Origin: Bradyrhizobium quebecense
GTDB lineage: Bacteria; Pseudomonadota; Alphaproteobacteria; Rhizobiales; Xanthobacteraceae
Assembly (NCBI RefSeq): GCF_013373795.3
Contig: NZ_CP088022.1
Coordinates: 744,001-808,000 of the forward strand
Length of the DNA: 64,000 nucleotides
Reading direction: 5' to 3'
Each line of letters opens with the position of its first letter. Position 1 is the first letter of the stretch. The position numbers and the translations under genes are program-made. Of this stretch, positions 41,516 through 50,287 are shown piece after piece. The notes beneath the pieces are model-generated. The model was not told the origin of the DNA and did not search any database. It saw only the letters and a list, made by a program, of their open reading frames with translations.

Positions 41516-42681
41516 CGACCGCGGCCAGGGAGCTGCCGCCGGCGAACCAGCCGGAGCACATTGCGCGCGCGTTGCGGCTCGCCGAAGTGCTTGCCGCGCG
41601 TGCGCCCGCGCATGATCGCGATGCCAGCTTTCCCTTCGAGAATTTTTCTGACCTGTCGCGCGAAGGGCTGCTGGCGCTGACCGTGCCGGCGGTATCAGGC
41701 GGGGGCGGCGCGGGCGCGCGCGATGCCACGCGCGTGCTCGGCATCATCGGCAAGGCCGATCCGTCGACCGCGCTGGTGCTGTCGATGCATTACATCCAGC
41801 ATCTCGTGATGGCGCGCAGCACGCGCTGGCCCGGCCGGCTGGCGCGCAAGCTCGCCAGGGAGACGGTCGAGGGCGTGGCGCTGATCAACGCGTTGCGCGT
41901 CGAGCCCGAGCTCGGCTCACCCGCGCGCGGCGGCCTGCCGGCGACCACGGCGCGCCGCACCGAAACCGGCTGGCGGCTGACCGGCCGCAAGATCTATTCG
42001 ACCGGGGCGCCGATTCTGAAATGGTACGTGGTCTGGGCCAAAACCGACGAGCCGGAGCCCCGTGTCGGACAATTTCTGGTTCCGGCCGGATTGCCGGGAA
42101 CGCGGATCGAGGAGACCTGGGATCATCTCGGCCTGCGCGCCAGCGGCAGCCACACCGTGGTCTTCGACGACGTGGTGTTTCCGCTGGACTATGAGATCGA
42201 CGTCCGCAGGCCCGACGACTGGAAGGTTCCTGACGTCACCCAGGCGACTGTGCACGCGATCTTCGTCGCCGCGATCTATGACGGCATTGCGCGTGCGGCG
42301 CGCGACTGGCTGGTCAAGTTCCTCAAGGAACGGGTGCCGGCCAATCTCGGCGCGCCGCTGGCGACCGTGCCGCGCATCCAGGAGGTTGTCGGCTACATCG
42401 AGGCGCGGCTTGCCGTCAATGCCCGCCTGATCGACAGCTTTGCGGCCGATTTCGATAGCGGCTTCCCGCTGTCCGCGATCGAGTCTAACATCATCAAGCT
42501 GACGGTGACCAATAACGCCGCAGCAGTGGTGGAGGATGCCTTGTCGCTGACCAGCAATCACGGCCTGTCGCGAACCAATCCGCTGGAGCGGCATTACCGC
42601 GACGTGCTGTGCGGCCGCATCCATACCCCGCAAGACGATGCCACCCGTGTCTCCGCCGGGCGTTCCGCGCTGGGCGTCTGA
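41509..42681 (+). CDS. Acyl-CoA dehydrogenase-fold monooxygenase (DszC/SfnB-like)
   Basis: A 390-residue flavin-dependent protein of the acyl-CoA dehydrogenase fold: LTVPAVSGGGGAG near 60, the flavin-binding WRLTGRKIYSTGAPILKWYVVWAKT, DHLGLRASGSHTVVFDDVVFP, and LSLTSNHGLSRTNPLERHYRDVLCGRIHTPQDD at the end. This branch includes flavin monooxygenases used in organosulfur breakdown. The usual catalytic Glu of acyl-CoA dehydrogenases is not obvious. Its place between ssuB and an SsuD-like gene supports a desulfurisation role. ATG overlaps the ATPase gene. Confidence 0.82.
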   Translation: MVTTAARELPPANQPEHIARALRLAEVLAARAPAHDRDASFPFENFSDLSREGLLALTVPAVSGGGGAGARDATRVLGIIGKADPSTALVLSMHYIQHLVMARSTRWPGRLARKLARETVEGVALINALRVEPELGSPARGGLPATTARRTETGWRLTGRKIYSTGAPILKWYVVWAKTDEPEPRVGQFLVPAGLPGTRIEETWDHLGLRASGSHTVVFDDVVFPLDYEIDVRRPDDWKVPDVTQATVHAIFVAAIYDGIARAARDWLVKFLKERVPANLGAPLATVPRIQEVVGYIEARLAVNARLIDSFAADFDSGFPLSAIESNIIKLTVTNNAAAVVEDALSLTSNHGLSRTNPLERHYRDVLCGRIHTPQDDATRVSAGRSALGV

Positions 42682-42714
42682 AAACAACAGCCAACAACAA
42701 CGGAGTTGTCAGTC

Positions 42715-43809
42715 ATGCCGGTCGAGTTCATCGGCTTCATCACCAACAACAATGCCTCCGAGACCATCGTTCGCTCAGGCCCGGTGCTCGATCCGCCCTA
42801 TATCGAGACCGTCGCCAAGGCCCATGAGCTCGCCGGCTTCGACCGCGCGCTGCTGGCGTTCCACTCGACCACGCCGGATGCGCTGCAGGTCGCGCAGCAT
42901 GTGCTGACCATCACCAAGCAGCTCAAGGTGATGATCGCGCAGCGTCCGGGCTTCACCGCGCCGACGCTGTTGGCGCGCCAGCTCGCGACGCTGGATCAGT
43001 TCTATGGCGGCCGCGTCTCGCTGCACGTCATCACCGGCGGCAACGCCATCGAGCTGCGCCAGGATGGCAACACGCTCGACGACAAGGACGAGCGCTACGC
43101 CCGCACCAGCGAATTTCTCGACGTGGTGCGGCTGGAATGGACCAGCGAGAAGCCGTTCAACTACAGCGGCAAGTACTACAACGTCGAGAACGGCTTCTCG
43201 CAGGTGAAGCCGTTGCAGAAGGGCGGCATCTACACCTTTGTCGGCGGCGGCTCGGATGCCGCGGTCGAGGTCGCAGGCAAGCATGCGGACACCTTCGCGC
43301 TGTGGGGGGAATCCTACGCGCAGGTGCGGGACGTCACCGCGCGGGTGCGCGCGGCCGCGGCCAAGCACGGCCGGCCGACGCCGCGCTTCAGCCTGTCGGT
43401 ACGGCCGATCCTGGCCGACACCGAGGGGAAGGCATGGGCGAAGGCAGAGCATATCCTCGAGCGCGCCACTGCGCTGCAGGACCAGACCGGTTACCGCCGG
43501 CCCAACCATGCGACCGACGGCGCCAAGCGGCTCTTGGCGCTGGCCGATCAGGGCACGCGGATCGACAAGCGGCTGTGGACCGAGATCGCAAAGCTTACCG
43601 GCGCCAACAGCAACACCACCGCGCTGGTCGGTACGCCCGAGCAGGTCGCCGAGGTGTTCGCCGATTACTACGATCTTGGCGTCAGCCATTTCCTGATCCG
43701 CGGCTTCGATCCGCTGGTCGATGCCATCGACTATGGCCGCGAGCTGATTCCGCTGACCCGCAAGCTGATCGAAGCACGCGACCAGCAGCGGGGGATCGCC
43801 GCCGAATGA
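42715..43809 (+). CDS. ssuD: LLM-class flavin monooxygenase, alkanesulfonate-monooxygenase type
   Basis: A 364-residue luciferase-like TIM-barrel monooxygenase. Family signatures are LLAFHSTTPDALQVAQHV, MIAQRPGFTAPTLLARQLATLDQ, RVSLHVITGGNAIELRQDG, FLDVVRLEW and YVGGGSDAA-like (FVGGGSDAAVEVAGKHAD). SsuD-type enzymes cleave alkanesulfonates to sulfite and aldehyde with FMNH2. No flavin reductase gene is adjacent. GGAG precedes the ATG. The stop overlaps the next start as ATGA. Confidence 0.87.
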   Translation: MPVEFIGFITNNNASETIVRSGPVLDPPYIETVAKAHELAGFDRALLAFHSTTPDALQVAQHVLTITKQLKVMIAQRPGFTAPTLLARQLATLDQFYGGRVSLHVITGGNAIELRQDGNTLDDKDERYARTSEFLDVVRLEWTSEKPFNYSGKYYNVENGFSQVKPLQKGGIYTFVGGGSDAAVEVAGKHADTFALWGESYAQVRDVTARVRAAAAKHGRPTPRFSLSVRPILADTEGKAWAKAEHILERATALQDQTGYRRPNHATDGAKRLLALADQGTRIDKRLWTEIAKLTGANSNTTALVGTPEQVAEVFADYYDLGVSHFLIRGFDPLVDAIDYGRELIPLTRKLIEARDQQRGIAAE

Positions 43810-44747
43810 TCCGCCTCATTGTCGCGGCGGCGCTTGCGCTCGCCGCCATCGACGCGGCCGTCGCGCAGACCACGCTGCGCGTCGGCGACCAGAAGGGCAA
43901 TTCGCAGGCCGTGATGGAAGCGGCCGGCGTGCTCAAGGACGTTCCCTACAAGATCGAATGGAAGGAGTTCGCCGCCGCGGCGCCGCTGCTGGAGGCGCTT
44001 GGGGCGGGTGCGATCGACACCGGCCTGGTCGGCGATGCGCCGTTTACGTTCGCGGCCGCCGCCAGGATTCCGGTGAAGGCGATCGCCGCCGTGCGGCAGT
44101 CGCGCGACGGGCTCGCAGTCGTGGTGCCGGAGAATTCCGCGATCAAGAGCTTTGACGATCTGCGCGGCAAGAAGATCGCAACCGGCCGCGGCTCGATCGG
44201 CCATCAGCTGATCCTGGCCGCGCTGGAATCGAAGGGCTGGCAGGCGAGCGACGTGCAGATCGTGTTCCTGGCGCCGTCGGATGCCAAGGTCGCCTACATG
44301 CAGGGCGCTGTCGACGCGTGGTCGACCTGGGAGCCCTATGTCAGCCAGGAGGAGGTGCTGTTCAAGTCGCGCCGCGTCATCACGGCCGACGGCATCACGC
44401 CCGGCCTCGGATTCCAGGTTGCGACGCCTGATGCGATCAAGGGCAAGCGCGTCGAGCTCGAGGATTTCGTGCGTCGCCTCGCGGCCGCGCGCGCATGGTC
44501 GCAGAACAATGTCGAAGGCTACGCTGCGACCTGGGGCAGGCTGATGAACATCCCGCCCGCGGTGCCGCTGAACTGGCTGGCGCGCGCCAAGATCCGCATC
44601 GCGCCGATCGACGACAGCGTGGTGGCCGACGAGCAGAAGACCATCGATCTCTACGACCGCTGGGGCCTGATCCGGCAGAAGATCAACGCCGCCGATATCG
44701 TCGATCGGTCGTTTGGTGCGGCCGTCGAGAAGGGTGCAGGCTTGTAA
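43806..44747 (+). CDS. SsuA-like sulfonate-binding protein
   Basis: A 313-residue periplasmic protein with a Sec signal (MIRLIVAAALALAAIDAAVAQ). The core RVGDQKGNSQAVMEAAGVLKDVPYKIEWKEFAAAAP is the same as the frameshifted copy at 37182, and the C-terminus ends IVDRSFGAAVEKGAGL. It is the last gene of the sulfonate operon, overlapping the LLM gene as ATGA. A second binding protein in one operon suggests two ligand specificities sharing a transporter. Confidence 0.9.
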   Translation: MIRLIVAAALALAAIDAAVAQTTLRVGDQKGNSQAVMEAAGVLKDVPYKIEWKEFAAAAPLLEALGAGAIDTGLVGDAPFTFAAAARIPVKAIAAVRQSRDGLAVVVPENSAIKSFDDLRGKKIATGRGSIGHQLILAALESKGWQASDVQIVFLAPSDAKVAYMQGAVDAWSTWEPYVSQEEVLFKSRRVITADGITPGLGFQVATPDAIKGKRVELEDFVRRLAAARAWSQNNVEGYAATWGRLMNIPPAVPLNWLARAKIRIAPIDDSVVADEQKTIDLYDRWGLIRQKINAADIVDRSFGAAVEKGAGL

Positions 44748-45093
44748 TCTCCCGTCCGTGTGCTCGTCACGCCGACAAACGCGAATGCGCGTCTCAACCA
44801 TGGTCGCTTATACGTCATTGCGAGCGAAGCGAAGCAATCCATCGCGCGGCATATGCGGACCGATGGATTGGATAGGTTCACGGCCTCACGTGATGAGGGG
44901 CGGCAGCTTACGATACCGCTAACGAATCCGTGATCGCAAAAATATCCATTCGTTGTCGCGCCACGCCCCAGCAAGGATTTTTCCCGTTTGGCACAATCCT
45001 AAACCGCAACGTTGCTATTTCCTCGGCAGCCTTGCCGCACCCACCGGCGCTGCCAAGATCAATCGTACGAACAATCGAGTCCGGGAGATCACC
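44748..45093. repeat. Gap with a GTCATTGCGAGCGAAGCGAAG-type repeat fragment
   Basis: About 346 bp without a gene. GTCATTGCGAGCGAAGCGAA followed by GCAATCC is at 44814-44840, a short repeat common in Bradyrhizobium-type genomes, here with one arm. CAATCCAT (44835-44842) and ATGGATTG (44863-44870) form an inverted repeat. The rest holds nothing that I recognise apart from GGAG before the next start. Confidence 0.6.
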
Positions 45094-45939
45094 GTGGGCC
45101 TTCAAGAAACTCGCATCGAGTCGCTGCCGTTTGTGACCGCTGAACTGAATTATCTCGCGCCGACGCCGGGCAAGCCCCGGACTTACGCTTTCGATCCGCC
45201 GCCCGGCGAACCCAAATCCACCGCACTGCCCGAAGCTCACAATGTCCCGGTCTTTGACGGGCGCCTGATCGCCGACAGCTTCTCGCTCGACCGCGAGGGC
45301 TTTGCGCTGGTCAAGCATCCGACCATCGTGAAGGACTATTACGACGACAACGAAGTCCGCAATGTCTACTATCCCGCCGTCGAGGCCTTCCTCAAGGCGA
45401 CGCTGAAGGCGGATCGCGTCTTCATCTTCGACCACACCGTGCGCAAGCGCGTCGAAGGTGCAGCGGACATTCGTGGCGGCGGCCCGCGCCAGCCCGCGAC
45501 CCGCGTCCATGTCGACCAGACCGCCGTGTCCGGCCACAATCGGGTGTTCGAGCATTTGCCTGACGAGGCCGAGCAGCTCGTCAAGGGCCGCGTCCAGGTG
45601 ATCAATCTGTGGCGCCCGATCCGCGGCCCCCTGCGCGATTCACCGCTCGCGATGGCCGACGGCACCACGGTCGCGCCGGAGGATCTGATCGCCTCCGACC
45701 TGATCTACCCGAACCGCAGCGGCGAGACCTATTCGGTGAAGTACAATCCGAACCATCGCTGGTTCTACATTCCCGAGATGATGCCGGACGAGGCGATCCT
45801 GCTGAAATGCTACGACTCGGCGACCGACGGCCGGACGCGGTTTGGACCGCACACGGCCTTCGTCGATCCGACCACGCCGGCAGATGCCGCGCCGCGCGAG
45901 AGCATCGAGCTCCGCACGCTGGTGTTCCATAAGCATTGA
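45094..45939 (+). CDS. CmcJ/NvfI-family oxidoreductase-like protein
   Basis: A 281-residue protein of the CmcJ/NvfI family, related to fungal and actinobacterial 2-oxoglutarate/Fe(II)-type hydroxylases or methyltransferase partners. Landmarks are ELNYLAPTPGKPRTYAFDPP, RVFIFDHTVRKR, ATRVHVDQTAVSGHNRVFEHL (the HVD pair plus a distal His would make an Fe-binding facial triad), INLWRPIRGP and AILLKCYDS. The GTG start follows GGGAG. It stands alone after the sulfonate operon; no metabolic link is evident. Confidence 0.75.
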   Translation: MGLQETRIESLPFVTAELNYLAPTPGKPRTYAFDPPPGEPKSTALPEAHNVPVFDGRLIADSFSLDREGFALVKHPTIVKDYYDDNEVRNVYYPAVEAFLKATLKADRVFIFDHTVRKRVEGAADIRGGGPRQPATRVHVDQTAVSGHNRVFEHLPDEAEQLVKGRVQVINLWRPIRGPLRDSPLAMADGTTVAPEDLIASDLIYPNRSGETYSVKYNPNHRWFYIPEMMPDEAILLKCYDSATDGRTRFGPHTAFVDPTTPADAAPRESIELRTLVFHKH

Positions 45940-45970
45940 TGGCGAAGAACGTTACGGCATAACAGGTGCG

Positions 45971-46094
45971 CTCCCTCTCCCGCTTGCGGGGGAGGGTTGG
46001 GGTGGGGGCTCTCTCCACGAGTCGTATCGTGGAGAGAATCCCCACCCGGACCGCATCTGACGATGCGCTCCGGCCTCCCCGCAAGCGGGAGAGC
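45971..46094. repeat. Family C palindromic repeat, copy 4
   Basis: CTCCCTCTCCCGCTTGCGGG, GGGTTGGGGTGGGGGCTCTC, GAATCCCCACCCGGACCGCA and CCTCCCCGCAAGCGGGAGAG. The outer CCCGCTTGCGGG-type arms are the clearest of the four copies. It lies between the CmcJ-like and MFS genes. Confidence 0.82.
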
Positions 46095-46192
46095 AAGGAC
46101 GGCAGAACGAATCCACTCTGCCCCCAAACTTGGCACCCTTGTCCCAATAATGTTACGCCCGTCCCCCAAACTGCTTGGGGAAGGGGCGATTC

Positions 46193-47446
46193 ATGGACGG
46201 CGTGGTGACGAAGGAAGCAGCAGGGATCGGGTTCCGCGCCCTGGTTCTTGCGCTTCTGGCATTGGCCTGCGGCCACATGCTGTCGACGCTGCTGCGCACG
46301 ATCCCCGCGATCAGCCTCGATCTGATGGCGCGGGATTTCGGCACCTCGCCGCAGGCGCTGGCGAGCCTCACCTCGATCTATCACTTCTCCTTTGCCGCCT
46401 CGCAAATCCCGGTCGGCGCTGCGATGGATCGTTTCGGCGTGCGGCCGGTGTCGCTGAGCCTTCTCGGAGGTACTGTGGTCGGGACACTGGTTTCGGCGCT
46501 CGCCACGGGGCCCGCGAGCTTCGTGCTCGGGCAACTCATGCTCGGCATCGCCACCTCGGGCATGCTGATGTGCCCGATGACGCTGGCGGCCAAGCAGATG
46601 TCGGCGGCGAAGTTCGGCCTGTGGTCCGGCCTGATCCTGTCGATCGGCAATATCGGCATGCTGCTGTCGGCCAGCCCGCTGGCCTTCGTGGTCGATCAGT
46701 TCGGCTGGCGCGCCGGCTTCTGGGGCTCGGCCGGTTTCGGCATTGTCGTGCTGATCGCGGTATTCGCGCTGGTGCCGCGGCAGCCGGCGGCGCATGCGGA
46801 TGATTCCTCGCCGTTGCAGCAGATGGCCGAGGTGCTGCGGCTCGGCCTGTCGCGCGGCCTGCGCGGATTGATCGCGCTGTCGCTGGTGTCGCTCGGCGCC
46901 TCGCTGGTGCTGCGCGGCCTGTGGGGCGGGCCGTGGCTGATGGATATGAAGGGTCTGAGCCGCATCGAGGCCGGCAATGTGCTCGGCCTGTTCACGCTGG
47001 CGATGATCATTGGCCCGGCCTGTATCGGCGCGATCGATCGCAGGTTCGGGCATCGCCGCACCATGGTGGCGTCGACCCATGCCGTCGCCGCGCTGCTGCT
47101 GGTGCTGATGGCCGCCGGCGCGCCGCATTTCCTGGTCTCGAACCTGCTCGGCGTCGCCGTGATGCCGGTGCGGTATGATCTGGTGCTGCTGATCCTGATC
47201 GGGTTTGCGACCTCGGCGCAGCCGCTGATCTACGGCATGACGCGGCAGCTCGTCGACGCCCAGAACACCGGCAAGGCGCTGTCGTCGGTCAATCTTGCGT
47301 TCTTCCTCGGCGCGGCGCTGCTGCAGTTCAGCACGGCCGGCGTTGCGGCACTGTTCGGGCTGCCCGCGGTGCTGCTGTTCATCGCCGGCGCGCTGGTGAT
47401 CGGGATCGTGCTGTTCCTGATTTACACCAGGGCTGCCACTGCCTAG
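46193..47446 (+). CDS. MFS transporter
   Basis: A 417-residue major-facilitator protein with twelve predicted membrane segments. The loop 2-3 motif appears as GAAMDRFGVRPVSL, and the cytoplasmic centre is PAAHADDSSPLQQMAEVLRLGLSRGLRGL. It resembles the NNP/sialate-like MFS group without a clear substrate. GGGGAAGGGGC precedes the ATG. The TAG stop is inside the edge of a repeat, and the gene is convergent with the anti-sigma gene. Confidence 0.87.
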   Translation: MDGVVTKEAAGIGFRALVLALLALACGHMLSTLLRTIPAISLDLMARDFGTSPQALASLTSIYHFSFAASQIPVGAAMDRFGVRPVSLSLLGGTVVGTLVSALATGPASFVLGQLMLGIATSGMLMCPMTLAAKQMSAAKFGLWSGLILSIGNIGMLLSASPLAFVVDQFGWRAGFWGSAGFGIVVLIAVFALVPRQPAAHADDSSPLQQMAEVLRLGLSRGLRGLIALSLVSLGASLVLRGLWGGPWLMDMKGLSRIEAGNVLGLFTLAMIIGPACIGAIDRRFGHRRTMVASTHAVAALLLVLMAAGAPHFLVSNLLGVAVMPVRYDLVLLILIGFATSAQPLIYGMTRQLVDAQNTGKALSSVNLAFFLGAALLQFSTAGVAALFGLPAVLLFIAGALVIGIVLFLIYTRAATA

Positions 47447-47548
47447 AGCATGATCCGGAAAAGTGCGAAGCGGTTTTCCGAAAAGGTCATGCTCAAAGAA
47501 GAGACCTAAAGCGCGATGACGATTGAACCCAATCTCATCGCGCTTTAG
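47444..47548. repeat. Family B palindromic repeat filling a convergent gap
   Basis: GAGCATGA (47447 region) pairs with TCATGCTC (47487-47494), enclosing GGAAAA and TTTTCC; then AAAGCGCGATGA pairs with TCATCGCGCTTT (47508-47546). It spans exactly from the MFS stop TAG (47444-47446) to the anti-sigma stop TAA (47545-47547). Confidence 0.82.
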
Positions 47549-48309
47549 ATCGTCTGCGCCTGCTTGCGAATTTCATTGGCAAGCGGCCGCAAGGAATCGA
47601 CCCCGCGCGGCCCGACGAGGCTATAGCCCGTGCCGCCGTCCGCCCACGAGAAACCTGCGATGTCGCCACCCGAATGCGCGGCCATCGGCGCGTTCTGATC
47701 CGACGTCATCGGACGGGTCAGGACCACAAGCCGCTCGCCGTGATCATCATCGTACATGAACATGGCCGCCGGACCGTGCGCCGTCGGCACCACCCGTCCG
47801 CCCATCAAACGATATCCCGACTTGCTCAGATCCGGCAGCTTGACCGGCTGACGCAACCTGTTGGACACCCATTGCACAAGCTCGGTGCTGTCGCGCAGTT
47901 CGACCGGCCGCGTGCGGTCGGAGGCGTACACCTTGTAGGAATCGCTTGCTTCTTCAGCCAGTGCTGCAAGCCCGCCGGCAGGCACCTGTGCCGCGCCACG
48001 GATCACCCATCCGCCGAGGCCGCCGATCGAGAGCATCAGCATCGCTGCGATCGCCCAGCGGAACGACGAGGGGCGGCGGCGCGGGCGCTCGATCATCCTG
48101 GCGAGGTTGAGCTGCGGCGGCAGCGGTTCTTCGGTGATCGGCAGCAGTACCGATCGCAGAAGGTTACGCTCGTCGGAGTAGGCGGCGATGCGCTTGGCCA
48201 TATCAGGATGCTTTTCCAGATACGCAATGATTTCCGCCTCGCGCTCCGGCTCCAGCGCGCGATCCACATAGGCATGCAGATCGTCTTCGGTAATGGGTCG
48301 ATTGCTCAT
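47545..48309 (-). CDS. Transmembrane anti-sigma factor
   Basis: A 254-residue membrane protein. The N-terminal 85 residues (MSNRPITEDDLHAYVDRALEPEREAEIIAYLEKHPDMAKRI) match the anti-sigma domain that binds an ECF sigma factor. One membrane segment WAIAAMLMLSIGGLGGWVIRG (about 85-105) is followed by a periplasmic domain of about 150 residues ending DGGTGYSLVGPRGVDSLRPLAN. No zinc motif (HXXXCXXC) is present. It overlaps the sigma gene as ATGA. Confidence 0.88.
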   Translation of the reverse strand: MSNRPITEDDLHAYVDRALEPEREAEIIAYLEKHPDMAKRIAAYSDERNLLRSVLLPITEEPLPPQLNLARMIERPRRRPSSFRWAIAAMLMLSIGGLGGWVIRGAAQVPAGGLAALAEEASDSYKVYASDRTRPVELRDSTELVQWVSNRLRQPVKLPDLSKSGYRLMGGRVVPTAHGPAAMFMYDDDHGERLVVLTRPMTSDQNAPMAAHSGGDIAGFSWADGGTGYSLVGPRGVDSLRPLANEIRKQAQTI

Positions 48310-48833
48310 GTCCTGTTCCGCAATTGCACGATATTATTGTTCAGGTCGCCGGCGGTCCCCTCCAGTTCCTGATGCAGCCTTTCGCGAGCGCGCGCCAGGC
48401 GCGACATCACCGTGCCGATGGGCACACCGAGCACCTTTGCGGCGTCGGCATAGGACAAGTCCTCGACGCCGACGAGCAGCAGGACCGCACGCTGGTCATG
48501 CGGAAGCCTTGCGAGCTTCGCCATGACGTCGCGATACATCACCTTCTGTTCCTGGGCCGCTTCCTGGCCGAATGCGTCCTCGTTGGTTTCGTCGATCGCG
48601 ACATGGACGCCGCGCGTCGTTGCGCGGCGAAACTGGTTGATGGCGAGATTATGAAGGATTGCGAACAGCCACGGCCGCGGATTGTCCGACCGCCGCTGCT
48701 CCCAATGAATCACGGCGCGTTCCAGACAGTCCTGCACCAAATCGTCGGCCGCTGCGTGGTCGCGGACGAGGGCCCGCGCATACCGCCGCAAGGCGGGTAT
48801 CAGCGGTTCGACCAGGCGCAGCATGTCGTTCAT
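48306..48833 (-). CDS. ECF RNA polymerase sigma factor
   Basis: A 175-residue ECF sigma factor: region 2 (ALRRYARALVRDHAAADDLVQDCLERA, NPRPWLFAILHNLAIN) and region 4 HTH (LSYADAAKVLGVPIGTVMSRLARARERL). The linker is short. Its anti-sigma follows immediately. Both overlap the YVTN gene upstream, so the sigma is probably made from a message that also encodes a periplasmic beta-propeller and a DUF305 protein. The target promoter may be 50842-50868. Confidence 0.92.
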   Translation of the reverse strand: MNDMLRLVEPLIPALRRYARALVRDHAAADDLVQDCLERAVIHWEQRRSDNPRPWLFAILHNLAINQFRRATTRGVHVAIDETNEDAFGQEAAQEQKVMYRDVMAKLARLPHDQRAVLLLVGVEDLSYADAAKVLGVPIGTVMSRLARARERLHQELEGTAGDLNNNIVQLRNRT

Positions 48834-50287
48834 GGCGTTTGCACCTGGATGACCGCACCGAGTTTCGCCGGCTCGCCTGATGCGATGATGAGATAGCGCC
48901 GTTCGGCCTTGGCCGCGCTCTGCACGATCTGGCGGATCGGACCGGCGGCGTTGACGATCGCAGAGCCGGCGGGATTGGTCATGAAGGCTGCCAGAGGCTC
49001 TACCGATCCCGTCCCGTCGGCATGTTGAGCCAATCCTAGCACGTAGCGCTGCTTGGGTTCGAGCCCGGTGACCGATGCCTGCACCACCTGGATCAGGCCC
49101 TGATCGAACAGCGAGACGCTGGTCGGCGGCTTGTCGCCTTTCGCGTCCTGCTTCGGCACGAGCGCGAGGTGCGCGGCCTGGCCGGCGACGCCGAGGGCCT
49201 GCAGGTTCTGGCGATCGTCAGGATTCGGCGCGGCGTTCGGCACGTAGGCGATGGCCTGCGGCGCCTGACCGACCGGGATGGTGGCGATCACCTTGTTGGT
49301 CGCGGTGTCGATCGCGGCCAGCGCATCGGCATTTTCCAGACCGACATAGACCCGCGTGCCGTCGCCGGACGGCCAGACGCCGTGCGGGAGGTTGCCGACG
49401 GCAATGGTAGCGACCTCCGAGAAGTCGTCGGTGCGAAACACCTTGACCTCATTGGTGCCGCCGATGGTTACATAGGCGAACGTCCCCTTGGCGGTCTTCG
49501 CGAAATTGACGTGGTTGGTAATCGGGCCGGTGTCGATCGTCTTGATCAGGTTGAACGGCGGCCTGGCGTTGAAGACCTGCGTCCTGCCGACATCCTTCAG
49601 CGTGAACCACACCTGCTCGCCGTCCGGCGTCGCTGCGATGTTGGGGCAGAACGGGCTCTCCTGCTTCACCTTGGCCACGATCTGATGGTCGGCCACCGAA
49701 ACCACGTCGGTCTCCGGATTGAACGAGGAGCAGATGTAGCCGTACTTGCCGTCGGGCGAGAAGATCTGCATGCCCGGTCCCGCCGGCACCTCGATGCGCA
49801 TCGTTTCCTTGAAGCTCTGCGCGTCGATCACCGAAATGTAATTTTCGCCACGCACGGTGACCCACACTTCCTTGCCGTCGGGCGTGAAGAAGGCCTCGTG
49901 CGGCGAGCGCCCGACATAGGTGACGTGCTTGACCGCGTTGGTGGCCGTGTCGATGAAGGTCACCGAATTCGAGCCGATCGAGACGATGGCGAGGGTGTGG
50001 TGGTCGGGCGAATAGCCCATGCCGTGGACCAATACCTGTCCCTTGTAGAGCGGGCTGAAATTGCCGGGCTGCGGGTCGCCGAGCCGGATCACGCCGAGCA
50101 GCTTGTTGTCGACGGGATCGGTGACCGACACCGTGTTCGAGAACTGCTCGGCGGCGTAGACGCGGTCGTGATGGCTGATCGGAATGTCGGGCGAGGACAC
50201 GGCACCCGGCGCCTGACCGGCAAACGCGGATGTCGACAGCACGATCATGCTGGTGGCCAACAGGCCCTTCACGAATGGGCTCGTCAT
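48830..50287 (-). CDS. Periplasmic YVTN-family beta-propeller protein
   Basis: A 485-residue protein with a Sec signal (MTSPFVKGLLATSMIVLSTSAFA-GQ). Repeated YVTN blades are visible: RVYAAEQFSNTVSVTDPVDNKLLGVIRLG, HTLAIVSIGSNSVTFIDTATNAV, EVWVTVRGENYISVIDAQ and RVYVGLENADALAAIDTATNKVIATIPVG. Such propellers bind metal or act as scaffolds. The C-terminal 100 residues are outside the propeller. It lies between DUF305 and the sigma gene with stop-start overlaps on both sides. Confidence 0.88.
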   Translation of the reverse strand: MTSPFVKGLLATSMIVLSTSAFAGQAPGAVSSPDIPISHHDRVYAAEQFSNTVSVTDPVDNKLLGVIRLGDPQPGNFSPLYKGQVLVHGMGYSPDHHTLAIVSIGSNSVTFIDTATNAVKHVTYVGRSPHEAFFTPDGKEVWVTVRGENYISVIDAQSFKETMRIEVPAGPGMQIFSPDGKYGYICSSFNPETDVVSVADHQIVAKVKQESPFCPNIAATPDGEQVWFTLKDVGRTQVFNARPPFNLIKTIDTGPITNHVNFAKTAKGTFAYVTIGGTNEVKVFRTDDFSEVATIAVGNLPHGVWPSGDGTRVYVGLENADALAAIDTATNKVIATIPVGQAPQAIAYVPNAAPNPDDRQNLQALGVAGQAAHLALVPKQDAKGDKPPTSVSLFDQGLIQVVQASVTGLEPKQRYVLGLAQHADGTGSVEPLAAFMTNPAGSAIVNAAGPIRQIVQSAAKAERRYLIIASGEPAKLGAVIQVQTP

